Origin: Chrysomallon squamiferum
Taxonomy: Eukaryota; Mollusca; Gastropoda; Neomphalida; Peltospiridae
DNA: 64,000 nucleotides
Assembly (NCBI GenBank): GCA_012295275.1
Contig: CM022669.1
Coordinates: 13,628,672-13,692,671 of the forward strand
Reading direction: 5' to 3'
How positions within the stretch are numbered: position 1 is the first letter of the stretch; the number at the start of each line of letters is the position of its first letter. A program made the position numbers and the translations under genes. Of this stretch, positions 26,649 to 51,177 are shown piece by piece. A model generated the notes under the pieces. The model did not search any database. It was not told where the DNA came from and saw only the letters and a list, made by a program, of their open reading frames with translations.

Positions 26649-26904
26649 TAATAAATTATCTTCTATTTACAAACATTTTGACAAGCTACAATTATTAACT
26701 GGGACATATCCAGTATATAATAAAAACATCTGCTCCATCTAAGTAATGAACATAACTTTCAAGATGAAATATGTTTCATTATAAACATACAAAAACAAAT
26801 CAGATATGTGCAGATAGCTGGAAGTGGACCCACAACTGCTGCATAAATTCCTAATTTGCCAACAATCGCAGACGTATCAGAACGAGGCGAATCTGATTTG
26901 TGGT

Positions 26905-27024
26905 GGCTTTTGTTGTTGTTGTTGTGTTGTTCTTCTTCTTCTTCTTCTTCTGTTTGTTTGTTTTGGTGGGGTTTTGGAGGGATTGGGGTTCTTTTTTTCA
27001 TGTATGTGTATTTCTGTGAATGTT

Positions 27025-27060
<36 letters not shown>
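26905..27060 (+). repeat. TTG/TTC triplets and (GT)n
   Basis: ttg then ttc triplets at about 26910-26950, (GT)n at about 27026-27058. Confidence 0.88.
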
Positions 27061-27062
<2 letters not shown>

Positions 27063-27364
27063 GAGGGTGAGTGTGTGTTTTATTTTTCATCGCAGATGCT
27101 TGAGCCTTAATTCAAGGATCAAATTAGGAAGCTGATGATGATGACCTGTCGGCTGCCATCCGACTTGACAGATTACATCAGCAGAGTATGATTTATTTCT
27201 TGTTATTCTCTCACTTCAGACGCATCGTTAAATACAACAGACAACAGCGGAGTTGATGATGCCGCGGCTGCAACGTGCTGGTTTCTCATTCTGAGCTGAG
27301 ATTTTCATTTTCATTCCAAATGATTAGTCCATCACGCAGATTCTAAACTGATCAGACACACATT

Positions 27365-27765
27365 ACTAAATCTATAATAACAACTGCTACTACTACTACT
27401 ACTACTACTGCTACTACTACTTCTACTACTACTATTACTATTAATACTATTACTTTTACTTCTATTACTTTTACAACTATTACTCCTACTACTCCTACTG
27501 CAATAACTACCACAACCACTGCTACTACTGTTATTATTTTTGCTATTACTGTCACAAATACTACCACTATTACTACTAGTGTTTCTGTTACTGCTGATAC
27601 TGCTACTACTGCTACTACTGCTACTACTGCTACTACTACTGCTACTACTGCTGCTACTACTACTACTACTGCTGCTGCTGTTACCAGTTCTACTACTATG
27701 CTATTCCTGCTGCTACTACTACTACTACTGCTACAACTGCTACAACTGCTACTACTATCACGGCT
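27365..27765 (+). repeat. Long ACT/GCT triplet array
   Basis: About 400 bp of act with gct, att and ctt variants and only occasional register breaks. The poly-Leu and poly-Val open frames on the two strands are its translation, not a gene. Confidence 0.9.
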
Positions 27766-28018
27766 GTCTGAAAAACACTACTATTAATACCGAACTGAGA
27801 GACACAGTCAACGACACTGTTTTCACGTGTACGTTTGATTACAGTCACTAAATTATGACGGACAGAAAGCAACACACATCATAATTCCAGTATCGTTATC
27901 TTTAATCGAGTATTCTTCGTTTCATTCATCGAGCTTCACCCCGTTCTTTACACTGATTCTGAATAATCGATGTTTGACTGATAATCTGTCTTACTCAACG
28001 ACACCGAGCTGGCAAAAT

Positions 28019-28200
28019 CCAACCCTTCGGTAACCCGAGAGTGGGGACAAAGTGAACGATATTGCTTCTGAAACAATCAAGAGGTTCCAAGGTCGATGCA
28101 AAAAGCCCTTCGTTTATGTATTCGAGTTTACCGATGAAATGCTCTGAATTGCTTCTGAAACTAGCAAGAAGTACCCCGATCGATGACAAAGTCAAACGTT
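28019..28200 (+). repeat. Imperfect tandem duplication, about 70-90 bp units
   Basis: 'attgcttctgaaac' occurs at about 28060 and 28149. Each is followed by '(a/t)a(t/g)caaga(g/a)', and 'cgatg' then lies at a similar distance. The 66-codon minus-strand frame reads through both units (repeating FRSN..HF), with no family resemblance. Confidence 0.55.
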
Positions 28201-28503
28201 TAATTATGTCGATGATGGTTGCGATGGTGTTTTTGTAACGATCTGAAATTCAAGGACCACTGAAACATTAATTGAAATTCTTGATAGAATTTTTTTGTTT
28301 TTTTGTTATATTTAATAAGAGGCAATACATGAACAAAAGTTTCTGATTTGCTTTCTTTTCTTTTTTCTTTCTTTATTCGTTGCATAAAACAAGAAAAAAG
28401 TTTAAGATGTATTACAAAATATATAAAGTATGTATTATGCACTACAGAATAGGGAAAATGCTGAAATTTGTTTTTGTGTGTGTGTGTGTGTTTGATGTTA
28501 TTT

Positions 28504-28509
28504 CTTTTA

Positions 28510-28551
<42 letters not shown>

Positions 28552-28562
28552 CATTATTATTA
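28504..28562 (+). repeat. (ATT)n microsatellite
   Basis: About 55 bp of att. Confidence 0.95.
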
Positions 28563-29448
28563 CTTTATTTCTTTATTTTTTATTTTTTTTTATTTCATTC
28601 TTAATTATCTATGCAGAAAATGACGTCACGGTAAATTCCAGCTTTCGGGCATCAATCTTTATTATTAGTTTATAATAAGAAAACATTTATTGTTATTGTT
28701 ATTTAATTTAATTTATTTATTTACTTTTAACATTGCTTATTCTTCTTTGGTTTATTCGTACAATTTAAAAACTAATCCATCATCATTAGCATTTTGAATA
28801 TCACACATTACGGATATTTTGTACCATAAAACCCTTTCAAAAAGGATGCGATAAATAATTACAGTCTTAATTTGGTGCGCATACTAATAACACCTGTATG
28901 GATTATAACATCATAATTTGGTGTTATTGTTTATTTTGTTTTTTTGTTTCGTTTGTCTGGGGTTTCTTGAAATTAATTTAGAAAAAAACAAAACAAAACA
29001 AGAACGTTCCGTGGGGAAAGAAGTAACGAGATTCGTTTTCGCTGAATTTAGGGCGCGTTGAATTTTAATTAATTATGCGTAAAACCACAATTCGCTATAC
29101 GTTTCCCTGCTTAATCCATAATAACAGTAATGTTCGAAAGCAAAAATTTCCATTCCATAACAAGCTGTTGACGAAGTTCTCAGAAGTAATGACTCAGATC
29201 CGATATAATTCCTTTGAGACGAAGAAATACTCCGACATTTAAATGATTGAGATCATGTTTGGTGACTAGAGCGTGAAACAACGTAACAGTCCTATGACGT
29301 CATAACAATGGATTATGTGGACGTCATGAATATTATTATTACTGTTGTTGTTTTGTTGCTGTTGTCCCTGTTTGTTTGTTTGTTTTTCTTTCTTTATTTG
29401 TTTGTTTTCTTTATTTTGTTTTGTTGATTTACTAGGATAATACATTTT

Positions 29449-29451
29449 ATA

Positions 29452-29521
<70 letters not shown>

Positions 29522-29600
29522 CTACTACTACTACTGCTGCTGCTACTATTACTACTCTACTAGTACTGCTACTATCGCTGTTCTTGTTGTTGCTATTGTT
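29449..29600 (+). repeat. (ATT)n-(AGT)n-(ACT)n triplet array
   Basis: att at 29452-29482, agt at 29482-29520, act/gct to about 29580. The three blocks share a register. Confidence 0.93.
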
Positions 29601-29649
29601 GTTATTTTATTACTTTCGTGTTTAAACACTTAATAATATATATATCAGC

Positions 29650-29652
29650 AGA

Positions 29653-29737
<85 letters not shown>
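29650..29737 (+). repeat. (GA)n microsatellite
   Basis: About 85 bp of GA. Confidence 0.97.
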
Positions 29738-29739
<2 letters not shown>

Positions 29740-30195
29740 TTATGCACTTTTATTTTATCTGATTTGCATCACTTTACAAAATTGCTATCCACCATTGTCA
29801 TTGCGACAAAAAAAAAATGTCCGCCATCCCCGAACATTACATGCAAAAAAGAATGCATGTGAAGCAGCCAAATTAAATACAGGGAACTTCACTCGAATGG
29901 ATATCAGGAGAAACAACGACAATATGGTAAAATGTTGTCAAAAATCCATTATCTAAAATGAATTTGAACAAGGTTACATAAACAACCTCCAAAGCAAATG
30001 TAAATCTGCAGGACACTATAATGGCACAAATCTATAACAAAAACACTTTTGTTTTCATCACTTTGATTTCAAACAATATAAATATTTACTTTTCTTTTTA
30101 TTCCTTTTTAAAGTTATGCACCAGCGTTTGATATGGTTTTTCTTTTAGAATACTGTGTGTAAATTAGAATGTTATATCATTTATTTCTTCTTTTT

Positions 30196-30497
<302 letters not shown>

Positions 30498-30720
30498 GAT
30501 TCCAGTCTCCGTATAAATTTCTCTTTCCATTTTTTTTTATATTTTCTGTTTTATTTTGTTTCATCTTTTTCTTTTTCTTGCTTCGGTTTAGTTGTATTTT
30601 TATTTTTATTCCATCTATCTATTTATCCATTTATCTGTCTATCTTTGTTTCTCCAACCGCTTTCTTATTCTCAGTTCTGTTTATCTTCTTTTTTTCTGGC
30701 TTTTTTATTTTCTTATTTTA

Positions 30721-30752
<32 letters not shown>

Positions 30753-31332
30753 CTTGTGGGAGCGTATAATTTGAATTCTTCTTTAAGCATAGTGTAGAAA
30801 AATATAAACTTGATAGAACATGTCGGATTATACTGATCAAAATGAAAGACGGCAAATTGATTTCTCCATTTAAACTCTATATAGTATTTTTTTATTTATT
30901 TTTTAAAGTTTTGACTCGTTTTCGATTACGTAATCAGTGTATCGTTAAATGCGTCATATCGAAAATGTATTCTGCTGTCTTCACATTATCTGGTTTCTTT
31001 TCTTCGCTCGATATAATTGCCCATTAAAAAATAATCTTTATCGAATTCAAATAATGTTCAGGGAGATTAGAACATACTTTTTTTTTTTTCTCAGTACCTT
31101 CCATTTTCAAGCCTATTTTCTTTCCTATTCATTATTGAGAATGTATTTTTTTTCTTTCTGTCTTTTTACTGTTTTATTTTTTTATTATTATTATTATTAT
31201 TATTTTTTTTTTTTTTTCACCATGTCGATTTCACCTTTAGTTTGCTTACGTACATAATCATTACCATTAAAACATAAAACATGAACTGACGAATGTAATT
31301 TTCTGTTTCTAATGTACGTAATCAATGGCGGT

Positions 31333-31497
31333 AGATCAAAAATGTCAAACACACGTCTAAACAGTAAGTCAAAAATGTCAAACACACGTCTAAACAGTAA
31401 GTCAAAAATGTAAAACACACGTCTAAACAGTAAGTCAAAAATGTAAAACACTCGTCTAAACAGTAAGTCAAAAATGTAAAACACACGTCTAAAAGTA
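31333..31497 (+). repeat. 33-bp minisatellite, five copies
   Basis: A unit with 'gtcaaaaatgt', 'acgtctaaa' and 'cagtaa' recurs at exact 33-bp steps (about 31335, 31368, 31401, 31434, 31467), with only a few substitutions; the last copy is short. Because 33 is a multiple of three, the minus strand stays open and reads an 11-residue repeat (FDLLFRRVF-like). Confidence 0.9.
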
Positions 31498-31598
31498 AGA
31501 AAATAATTTATGCTTTAAAAATGGGTTCTAATGTTAAAATACAGAATCAAACATTGTCTGCTCATTTACCTTTTCTATGGATATTAACACCAACAACT

Positions 31599-31744
31599 AC
31601 TTATATTAGATGTTCTGTTTCTACTATTACCACTACTATTCTCAGCACAGCAACCTCCTCCAAACCTCCATACTTATATTAGATGTTCTGTTTCTACTAT
31701 TACCACTACTATTCCCAGCACAGCAACCTCCTCCAAACCTCCAT
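31599..31744 (+). repeat. 73-bp tandem duplication, near identical
   Basis: 31599-31671 and 31672-31744 differ at one position that I can see ('ctcagcac' against 'cccagcac'). The near identity suggests a recent event. Confidence 0.92.
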
Positions 31745-31772
31745 CGTTACTAGTCGCCATTATTGTTATCAC

Positions 31773-31870
31773 TAGTAGTGGTGGTAGTAGTAATGGAAAT
31801 AGCTGCAGTAGTAGTAGTAGTAGTTGTTGTTGTTGTTGCTGTTGTACTAGTAGGTGTAGTAGTAATATAT

Positions 31871-31905
<35 letters not shown>
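31773..31905 (+). repeat. TAG/TTG triplets and (TA)n
   Basis: tag triplets near 31780-31825, ttg at 31822-31842, tag at 31844-31862, then (TA)n at about 31874-31903. Confidence 0.9.
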
Positions 31906-31906
<1 letters not shown>

Positions 31907-32473
31907 TCCTATCTACTTCTCTGACTATATGTCTGTTTGTGTCTGTCTGCAAGTCTATTTATCTGTCTGTATATATTTAATTTTTATTATTTATTTATTT
32001 ATTTATTATTATTTTTTTTTAACATTATTTATTTGTTTATATATATATAAAATTAAAAATTAAAAATTCCTTCTAGAATCATCTGTCGTGCAATATCCAT
32101 GTTGTTCAGTTTATCTAAAAACAAATAAAAATAAAATAATAATAAAAAAAATTAAAAAAAAAAAATCTTAATTTTTATTTCTTTGATTGATGTATTAATT
32201 AGATAAATATCATTCGCTGCGTCAGAACTAATATTAAACTCGAATAATGATGCATTGCGAGTTTTTTCGAAATGACAGGCCGTGTCCATTCATATTATTT
32301 TTCTGAACAAACTGAACCAAGGGCAGTGGACTGTGAAATGATAAATTAATATGACAGACTGTTGAAGGATATCCACATTAGTTATTACACCAGTAATTTC
32401 CTTTTCTTTTATTTTTTTCTTCCCCTCTTATAACATTTTGATTATCAGGAGCCATTTTTAGAACTGAGAGGGA

Positions 32474-32503
32474 AAAAAAAAAAAAAAAAAATCAAGAATA
32501 AAA

Positions 32504-32540
<37 letters not shown>
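32474..32540 (+). repeat. Interrupted poly-A tract
   Basis: Two A runs of about 19 and 27 separated by AT-rich DNA. Confidence 0.92.
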
Positions 32541-32541
<1 letters not shown>

Positions 32542-34204
32542 TTTCTTTCAGTGTTTATCTCGTCTGCGATCTCTTCCTCATTAATTTCTGTTGTTCTGTT
32601 TTACCCGTAGGACTAGCAAACAAACAAACAAACAAACAAAAATAAATTAATAAATAAATGACGAACAAACACACGGATGGGTGGGTTGGTGATAGGCGGA
32701 TGGATGGATGAATAAAGAAAGAACGAAAGAATTGTGGAAAAGAGGATTATTAACGTACGTTACATGGAACTTTTATTTCAAGTGTTTTTTTTTTTTTCTT
32801 ATTAGAACGCAGATCTGGTTGGTACGCTGTCAGTCCTTCCCATCGGTTCCCACCCACAGGCACGCCCAATCGTCTTTCTGGATTATTTTTCAAGATGGGT
32901 GTCTGCACGCCACTGCAGAAAGTCTTCAGGCAGTTGCCTACACAGCTTGTTACGTACACTGTCATAATCCGGCACGAGTTCTCAAATGAACTCTCGCAGT
33001 TGGTCTAACAGCCTGTTACATAATTCCCATTTCATCTAACGATATTTTGATCCCTTACGAAACCTTACGGATCAAGTGGGAAGACATCTTCTCGTCATGT
33101 TTATTTTCCGTTCCGATCAGAGCACCGTAACTGATTTACCGTATGTCTTTTACCAAGAGGAAATTGCATCTAAGAATTCCATGGCTACTAACCAAAATAC
33201 AGTATCCACTGCCTTGCGACAACATATTTCCATTTTCTTTAGCTCGTGGTTCTTAACCAAAATTAGTGCATGCGCAGTACTGTGTTAAGTATGTCTGTTA
33301 AATGACACGTTTGTTTCTTCTTTCCTTCGTTATTTGTTCGTTGAGGTTCTTTTCTTTCTTGTTTTTTTGTTTGTTTTTCTTTTCTTTTCTTACTTGCTCT
33401 TTATCGAGTAAATTATTCTTTAAACCAGTATAATCTTCGTTTATAATTGTCTAGTAAAATTTTAAACATAGGTAAAGTTAAATAACTCTAGAAATATAAA
33501 CAATCTCCAATCAAAACGTATCAAGAGTTGTTTCCCTTATACCATCACTATTAAATTTATGTCTACTGTTCAACAATGGGCACCATGTGTGGATAGACGT
33601 GTGTCTGTGCGTGTGTGTGTGTCTGTGTGTGTGTGTGTGAAACAAAACATGCGACAAATATCATCAATTAAAAATAATAAAAATAATAATAAATAGAAAT
33701 TTGGAAGAAAGAACAAAGAAATAAAAACAACGAAAATAATAGCCAGTTATGTATGAATATATACAGAAAAAGGTTCTGCCATATAGATGTGGCCGTAAAA
33801 CATCTAAATGTAAACACAGTTTTACACTGATACACACATACAGACAGACATACACATACACACAGACAGACACGCGCACACACATACGCATGCATGCCTA
33901 TATACCATGATTCTTATACCACAGTTACAAAATATAATAGGCATGTCAGTACAAGTATATATAAAAGCGGTTTAAGTTATTGCTCACAAATAGATTTAAC
34001 TAGATTTCATAGTGAATTGCAAATATCATTTTCATACTGTCTTTTTTATCGACAGCTTTACGCTTTCAAACTTTTTAGGAGTTATATTTATTGTTTGTAG
34101 GATTAAATCAGTATAAGCAAGTATTTATGCTAAAATATTATTAATAATTTTTATTATTTTTATTTTATTTTTTTAAGCGGGGAAAAAGGATAAAACCCAT
34201 AATA

Positions 34205-34660
34205 CACAATTATAATTCCGACTGTCTCTTCCTTTGTGTCAAACTAACCCAGCTACGAATAGAACCAGTCGGCCGGCTAGCTTTACTTATTTGGGATCAC
34301 ATGACGTCGTAAAGCGGAACAAAAATAAAAAAAACAACCAAAAAAAGTAATCGATCGTCTGCTGTGTGTCATTCAGTGAATCCAGATGTAAACGTTCACA
34401 CTCCACTTCTTGTTCACTGGCGCTGCGTTTCGAAAAACTTTACGAAGACACACGAATCATTTATGAACGTGTGACAAAACTTTTCATCCCGGTACGCCAA
34501 ACCACGCCGAGCTAAATCAATCGTTGTGTGTCGCAACACAAACCTTGTTCGTGTTGTTCCTTCCACGTCACAGCTGAATATCGATCGATCCAGTGCTGAT
34601 TGCAGTGTTGTGAATACAGCGTTCTGCTACAGGATTTTTGAGTGAAAAAAAAAAAGAAAG
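34205..34660 (+). promoter_or_regulatory. Probable promoter/5' UTR of the TRIM gene
   Basis: About 450 bp immediately upstream of the first coding exon have noticeably more CpG and GC than the flanks, lack long simple repeats and contain the CRE-like 'tgacgtcg' at 34303. An in-frame TGA at 34643-34645 closes the reading frame ahead of the ATG. No convincing TATA box is visible and the start site cannot be placed. Confidence 0.45.
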
Positions 34661-46540
<11,880 letters not shown>

Positions 46541-47174
46541 AATGCATCCTAAAACTCGCATTAGCTAATTATTACTGGTGCATCAAAGGTGATGTTTTAC
46601 CTGGAAAATAGAAAAAGGAAAGAAAGGAAAAGAAAAAGAGAGAGGTTTAAGACTGCAAGTTAGATGTTACTGATAAATGTGCATTTAATAAGTTCATTCT
46701 GGTGGAAAAACAAATTGTTTCGACCTTGTAGGTTTAACATTCGATATCGCTGACAGTTCATTCCAGTGTGTTGTAAAATAACGACACGTGTTAACAGATA
46801 ACCGTCAACAGAATGCTGACAAAATGTCACACGCTTCTACTCTCACTACATTCCTAACATTGGTGCCTATGACTATTATCGTACTTTTTTTTTTTTGATG
46901 TAATGCAATCTAACTGCCATTATTCACTTGCATATTTTATTTATTCACAGACTTCTGCTTTACTTCTTCGTTACATATCTTAATCTTGTTTTTTTCTTGT
47001 TTTCATTTCTTTTTTTTCTTTTCTTTTTTCACGTTTTGATTTTCTTAAGTTTTTCTTCGTTTTTTATTTAATTTGAATTTCCAACGTGCTTTTTAAATGA
47101 ATTAATTTATTTCTAATTTCGAAATTTTATTTTTAAAGATCCAATAATAAAATAATACTAATATACCTAATAAA

Positions 47175-47222
47175 TAATCATAGTTATCCAGTTTGTTTTA
47201 ATTATTATTATTATTGTTATTA

Positions 47223-47293
<71 letters not shown>

Positions 47294-47315
47294 TTATTTT
47301 ATTTATTTATTTTTT
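47175..47315 (+). repeat. (ATT)n array
   Basis: att triplets of about 100 bp flanked by TTTA. Confidence 0.94.
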
Positions 47316-48024
47316 TTTTTGGTTCTAGTTAATAGTCGATACATTTTAAATACTAATAATATCACTGGGCCTTTTCATTAAGCTGAAAGACACATTTGTT
47401 TTAATAACGCAAGGTTAAAATAAGAAATAAATGTGAACACGTTCTTGAGTGTATTCTGTATACTTATATAAGTCTAACTGTTAGGACAGGACCCTCTATA
47501 CGGAATATTTTTAATTATTCTTTGTTTATTATTTATATATTTAGTAATGTATTTATTATTATTATTATTTTAATTTACATACATCTTTTTACATCATTAT
47601 TTTTATATTATGAATTTTTACTGTAGTTTTACTCTTTTTTTTATAGGACGATATAAAATGATCTCATTTTTGTAAATTCAAATTCAGTTTATTTTAGATG
47701 TTTTTCCCTTGATTTTCTGCTACAAAATTTAACCTCTCTCTCTGTCTCTCTCTCTCTCTCTAGCTATCCGTCTGTCAGTCTATTTGTATATTTATATATT
47801 TATCTTCGTCCATCACCTTTTTCTCTTAGATAATTTTTTATTTGCTTTCATCCTCTGTAAATACATTACAAAGTTGTCTTGCAACTGTACACTCACTGTA
47901 ATCTTGCTATATTATTTTGTACATATCTGCAATGTGACATATTTGGATTAAATTTATCATTTATATTTTTCTTGTTTCTTTTTTCTTATATATTAATGCA
48001 AACATACGTGCAACTATATGGAAA

Positions 48025-48025
<1 letters not shown>

Positions 48026-48099
<74 letters not shown>

Positions 48100-48122
48100 G
48101 CACACATGCACGCACACACACT
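48026..48122 (+). repeat. (CT)n-(CA)n microsatellite
   Basis: CT to about 48080, then CA with CGCA variants. Confidence 0.95.
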
Positions 48123-48345
48123 CATGTCATTATGCAAATGTGTAATACCGGTGCATTAAAGATGCTATTTCACACGGAGTTACAGGTAATATCACTGACA
48201 TCAAAATACATTTTAATGGCCTAGAGAAATCGAGCAAGATGTCAGTATATTTAATTTGTTTATTCACATACTTGTTCGATCATAATAACAGTCATCGATA
48301 ATTATTTGTTATTTTACCTAAATTTCATCTTTGCTGATATATGTG

Positions 48346-48347
<2 letters not shown>

Positions 48348-48392
<45 letters not shown>

Positions 48393-48495
48393 ATGGTGTG
48401 TGAATGTATGTATGTATGCATGTATATTCACCACGTGTATATACATATATGTGTGTGTGTGTGTGTTTTTGTATGCATGTTTATGAATTTATGTA

Positions 48496-48530
<35 letters not shown>

Positions 48531-48540
48531 CACACACAAG
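48348..48540 (+). repeat. (GT)n, TATG and (CA)n block
   Basis: GT at about 48352-48390, TATG/TG motifs, then CA at about 48496-48536. The GT and CA arms could pair as an imperfect inverted repeat. Confidence 0.9.
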
Positions 48541-49339
48541 CACGTCCACGAAAATATTTACATATCTAATTTGAAGACCTAGAGAAAAACAACCTTACAA
48601 AGCTGGTTGATATAAAGTTAAGATTGCAGATTTAATACGAGAACCTCTTTAAAAAAAAATTTTTAGTCAGACACGGTGAGTCACGATCACATATTCAGTG
48701 GTTTTACCTGTGTGTGTTTTTTTATATACTTATTTTTAAAATGTATGCTTGGCTGCATCTCTTTTCTTGACTTGTTATTATTTTTCAAAATACGCTGAGA
48801 CAGAAGTAAAACTAACAGATGGTTTTTTGTTGTTGTTTAACACGTATCACAGTCCTGTTGTTTATCTGTGAAGCAAAGAAGAAAGAAAGCATTAAGACGT
48901 CACTGAACCGAGATAACAGTCGCATTCTGTTTTATTTTTTATTTATTAGGGTATTATACAAAATAAATTTGTCAGAAAGGAAGGTGAAGAAGATGAATTC
49001 AATATTGATGATGACTAAGTCAGATGTGAAGATTTTTAAATTTGCGTTTTACAAGGAGTGTACTATAATTTTTTTTTTTTTTTTTTTTTAAATAATATTA
49101 AAATAAAAGAAAGAACATTTTATAATCGCAGACTATTTCTTGATAATACAACGTAATTAAATGTTAATTGTCCTTTTTATTAAACTTTCAAACTGTTTTT
49201 CCCGTTGGTATTTTAAATATGTGAAGCTAGCATATTTATGATTTTATGGGGATTTTTTTTTTGTTTTGTTTTGTTATTTTGTTTTAAATAATAAGCATTA
49301 TCATTCAGAAAGAACAAAATATCTTACACGTTTATTTAT

Positions 49340-49383
49340 TTACAATTTGATATTATTTATTTATTTATTTATTTATTTATTAT

Positions 49384-49415
<32 letters not shown>

Positions 49416-49485
49416 TTATATTATATTATATTATATTATATTATATTATATTATATTGTATTTTATTTTATTTTATTTTATTTAT
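49340..49485 (+). repeat. (TTTA)n-(ATATT)n-(TTTTA)n array
   Basis: TTTA at 49353-49416, the pentamer TATAT at 49416-49456 and TTTTA to 49483. Confidence 0.93.
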
Positions 49486-50439
49486 TTGGTAGGTTTTTAA
49501 TATTTGTCTTAGTGTTATTCTTTCCGTTTTTTTTTTAGGACTGTTTTAAGTTTTAGAAAAACAAATTACATTCAGTTCTTTACTGGTATTATTATTGTTA
49601 CATGAAACGAAAAAAACTTAATCATTAACTATCATTCAAAAATATATGTGGGTGTATATATACAACTGTGTATGCTACACATATCAAAAAAATTCCTCAC
49701 GTAATCACCAAAAATAAATATTATAATTTCTTTTCTTATCGCCAAACGTATGTCAGCAATATATATATTTTTTCCCAGGCTGGTACAAAAGAGAGAAAAA
49801 AAAAAAGAGATCGTGTTCAGTAGATTGAATCACACACACAAAGAAAGAGAGTTTTTTCCTGGGGCAATGTTCAACATTATAATACCACAGACATTAAAAG
49901 TCAAATGTTTTTGACATATCACTACATGAATTAATTCTTCATAAAACGCGTTTCACATCATTAGTTTTATGATGGGGTCTCTTTGTACAGCGTTATTACA
50001 AACATACCATCTCGTGTATTCAAATTATATCGTCAAGCAGGTGTGTACAATCAAATTACACCCAATATTCAAACGGAGGACAAAGTTCAAAGGGTATTTT
50101 AGACAGAATCGTAAAAAAATGGTTATGGAGGTGATCATTTTTCTTTGACGAAAGGCATCGATAACTAAAATTATTGCATATTTTTATTGTATACTGTTGA
50201 ATACTAAGAAATAAAATAAATCATTAAAGATGTAAATAAGTCAATATAAAATGCAAAATTTTATTACTATACCTTTCGTTTGAAATATGATATAAAAGCT
50301 CAAATTGTTTTCAAGAATGTCACATGCTGCATATATAATTCAGAAGACTGGTGAGAATTTCGTAACTGAAAAATATAGACTGAATAACATACAGACAGAC
50401 ATACATAGAAAAAAAGAATGCGTGAAGAAACGACAGCGC

Positions 50440-50565
50440 CATTAAGAGAGAGAGAGAAAGATGATTTGATTGAGAGAGAGAGAGAGAAAGAGAAAGAAAT
50501 ATAAAGAGAGAGAGAGAGAGAGAGAGAGAAGAAGAGAGAAAGAGAGAGAGACAGAAAGAGGAAAA
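50440..50565 (+). repeat. Degenerate (GA)n tract
   Basis: GA runs broken by AAAG and ACAG. Confidence 0.9.
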
Positions 50566-50981
50566 AAAAACATATAAAGCAAAAAGGTAAAATTTTAATT
50601 ACACAAAAAGGAGAAAAAGGACATCAAAGAGTTTGTTTATTTCATGATTACAGACAGACCAATTCAGTAAAGATAGAAAAATAAATGTAAACGTCTCTCT
50701 TTTTCAGTCTTTGTCTGTCTGTCTGTCTGTTTGAAAAAGTTATGGTACTCTTTTTTTTAATCTTAATATATATATATATTAATTACAGATAAAAGAAACA
50801 AAAAAAAACGACTCGGTTTTTTTCATTCATTTGTAACAAAATTTGAAAATAACAACGTAATTTTTCTGATTAGTTATATATATTATTTTAATTTAAAAAA
50901 TTCTGAAAAAAAGATTGTCAAATCAAATGAAAATAAATTTTAAAAAGAGATTCGTACTGGAAATGTTTGAATAACAGAGAT

Positions 50982-51030
50982 AAATAGATAGATAGATAGA
51001 TAGATATATATATAGATAGATAGATAGATA
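50982..51030 (+). repeat. (GATA)n microsatellite
   Basis: About 11 GATA/TAGA units with a TATA break. Confidence 0.94.
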
Positions 51031-51136
51031 TTTTAATGAAGTTTATTTCAACGCAATCCAAAATTAACTCTGGCTTGCCGAACGAATCCAGAATTACGTA
51101 TAACGCATTTCCTTTTGGGGATGGTATTTGCATTCG

Positions 51137-51160
51137 TTACGTCATTTTACCGTGACGTCA
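51137..51160 (+). promoter_or_regulatory. Two CRE-like sites upstream of the unknown gene
   Basis: TTACGTCA at 51137-51144 and the full palindrome TGACGTCA at 51153-51160, 16 bp apart. The second ends 17 bp before the ATG. The palindrome is the known binding site of CREB/ATF bZIP factors; a role here is inferred. Confidence 0.5.
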
Positions 51161-51177
51161 TTCATCGGACATAAACC

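Larger units (their letters stand above)
46541..51136. other. Intergenic stretch between TRIM and the unknown gene
   Basis: AT-rich DNA with repeats listed separately; no exon is supported. The TRIM 3' UTR begins here. Possible polyadenylation signals AATAAA occur in AT-rich context, for example at 47146, none clearly preferred. Confidence 0.7.

Noticed and set aside
27365-27765. Long poly-Leu and poly-Val open frames
   Set aside because: A triplet microsatellite leaves frames open on both strands. There is no start, splice or domain support.
32708-32989. 93-codon plus frame and 71-codon minus frame
   Set aside because: Moderate GC but no domain, no good splice sites and a start inside repeat-like DNA. 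Too weak to call.
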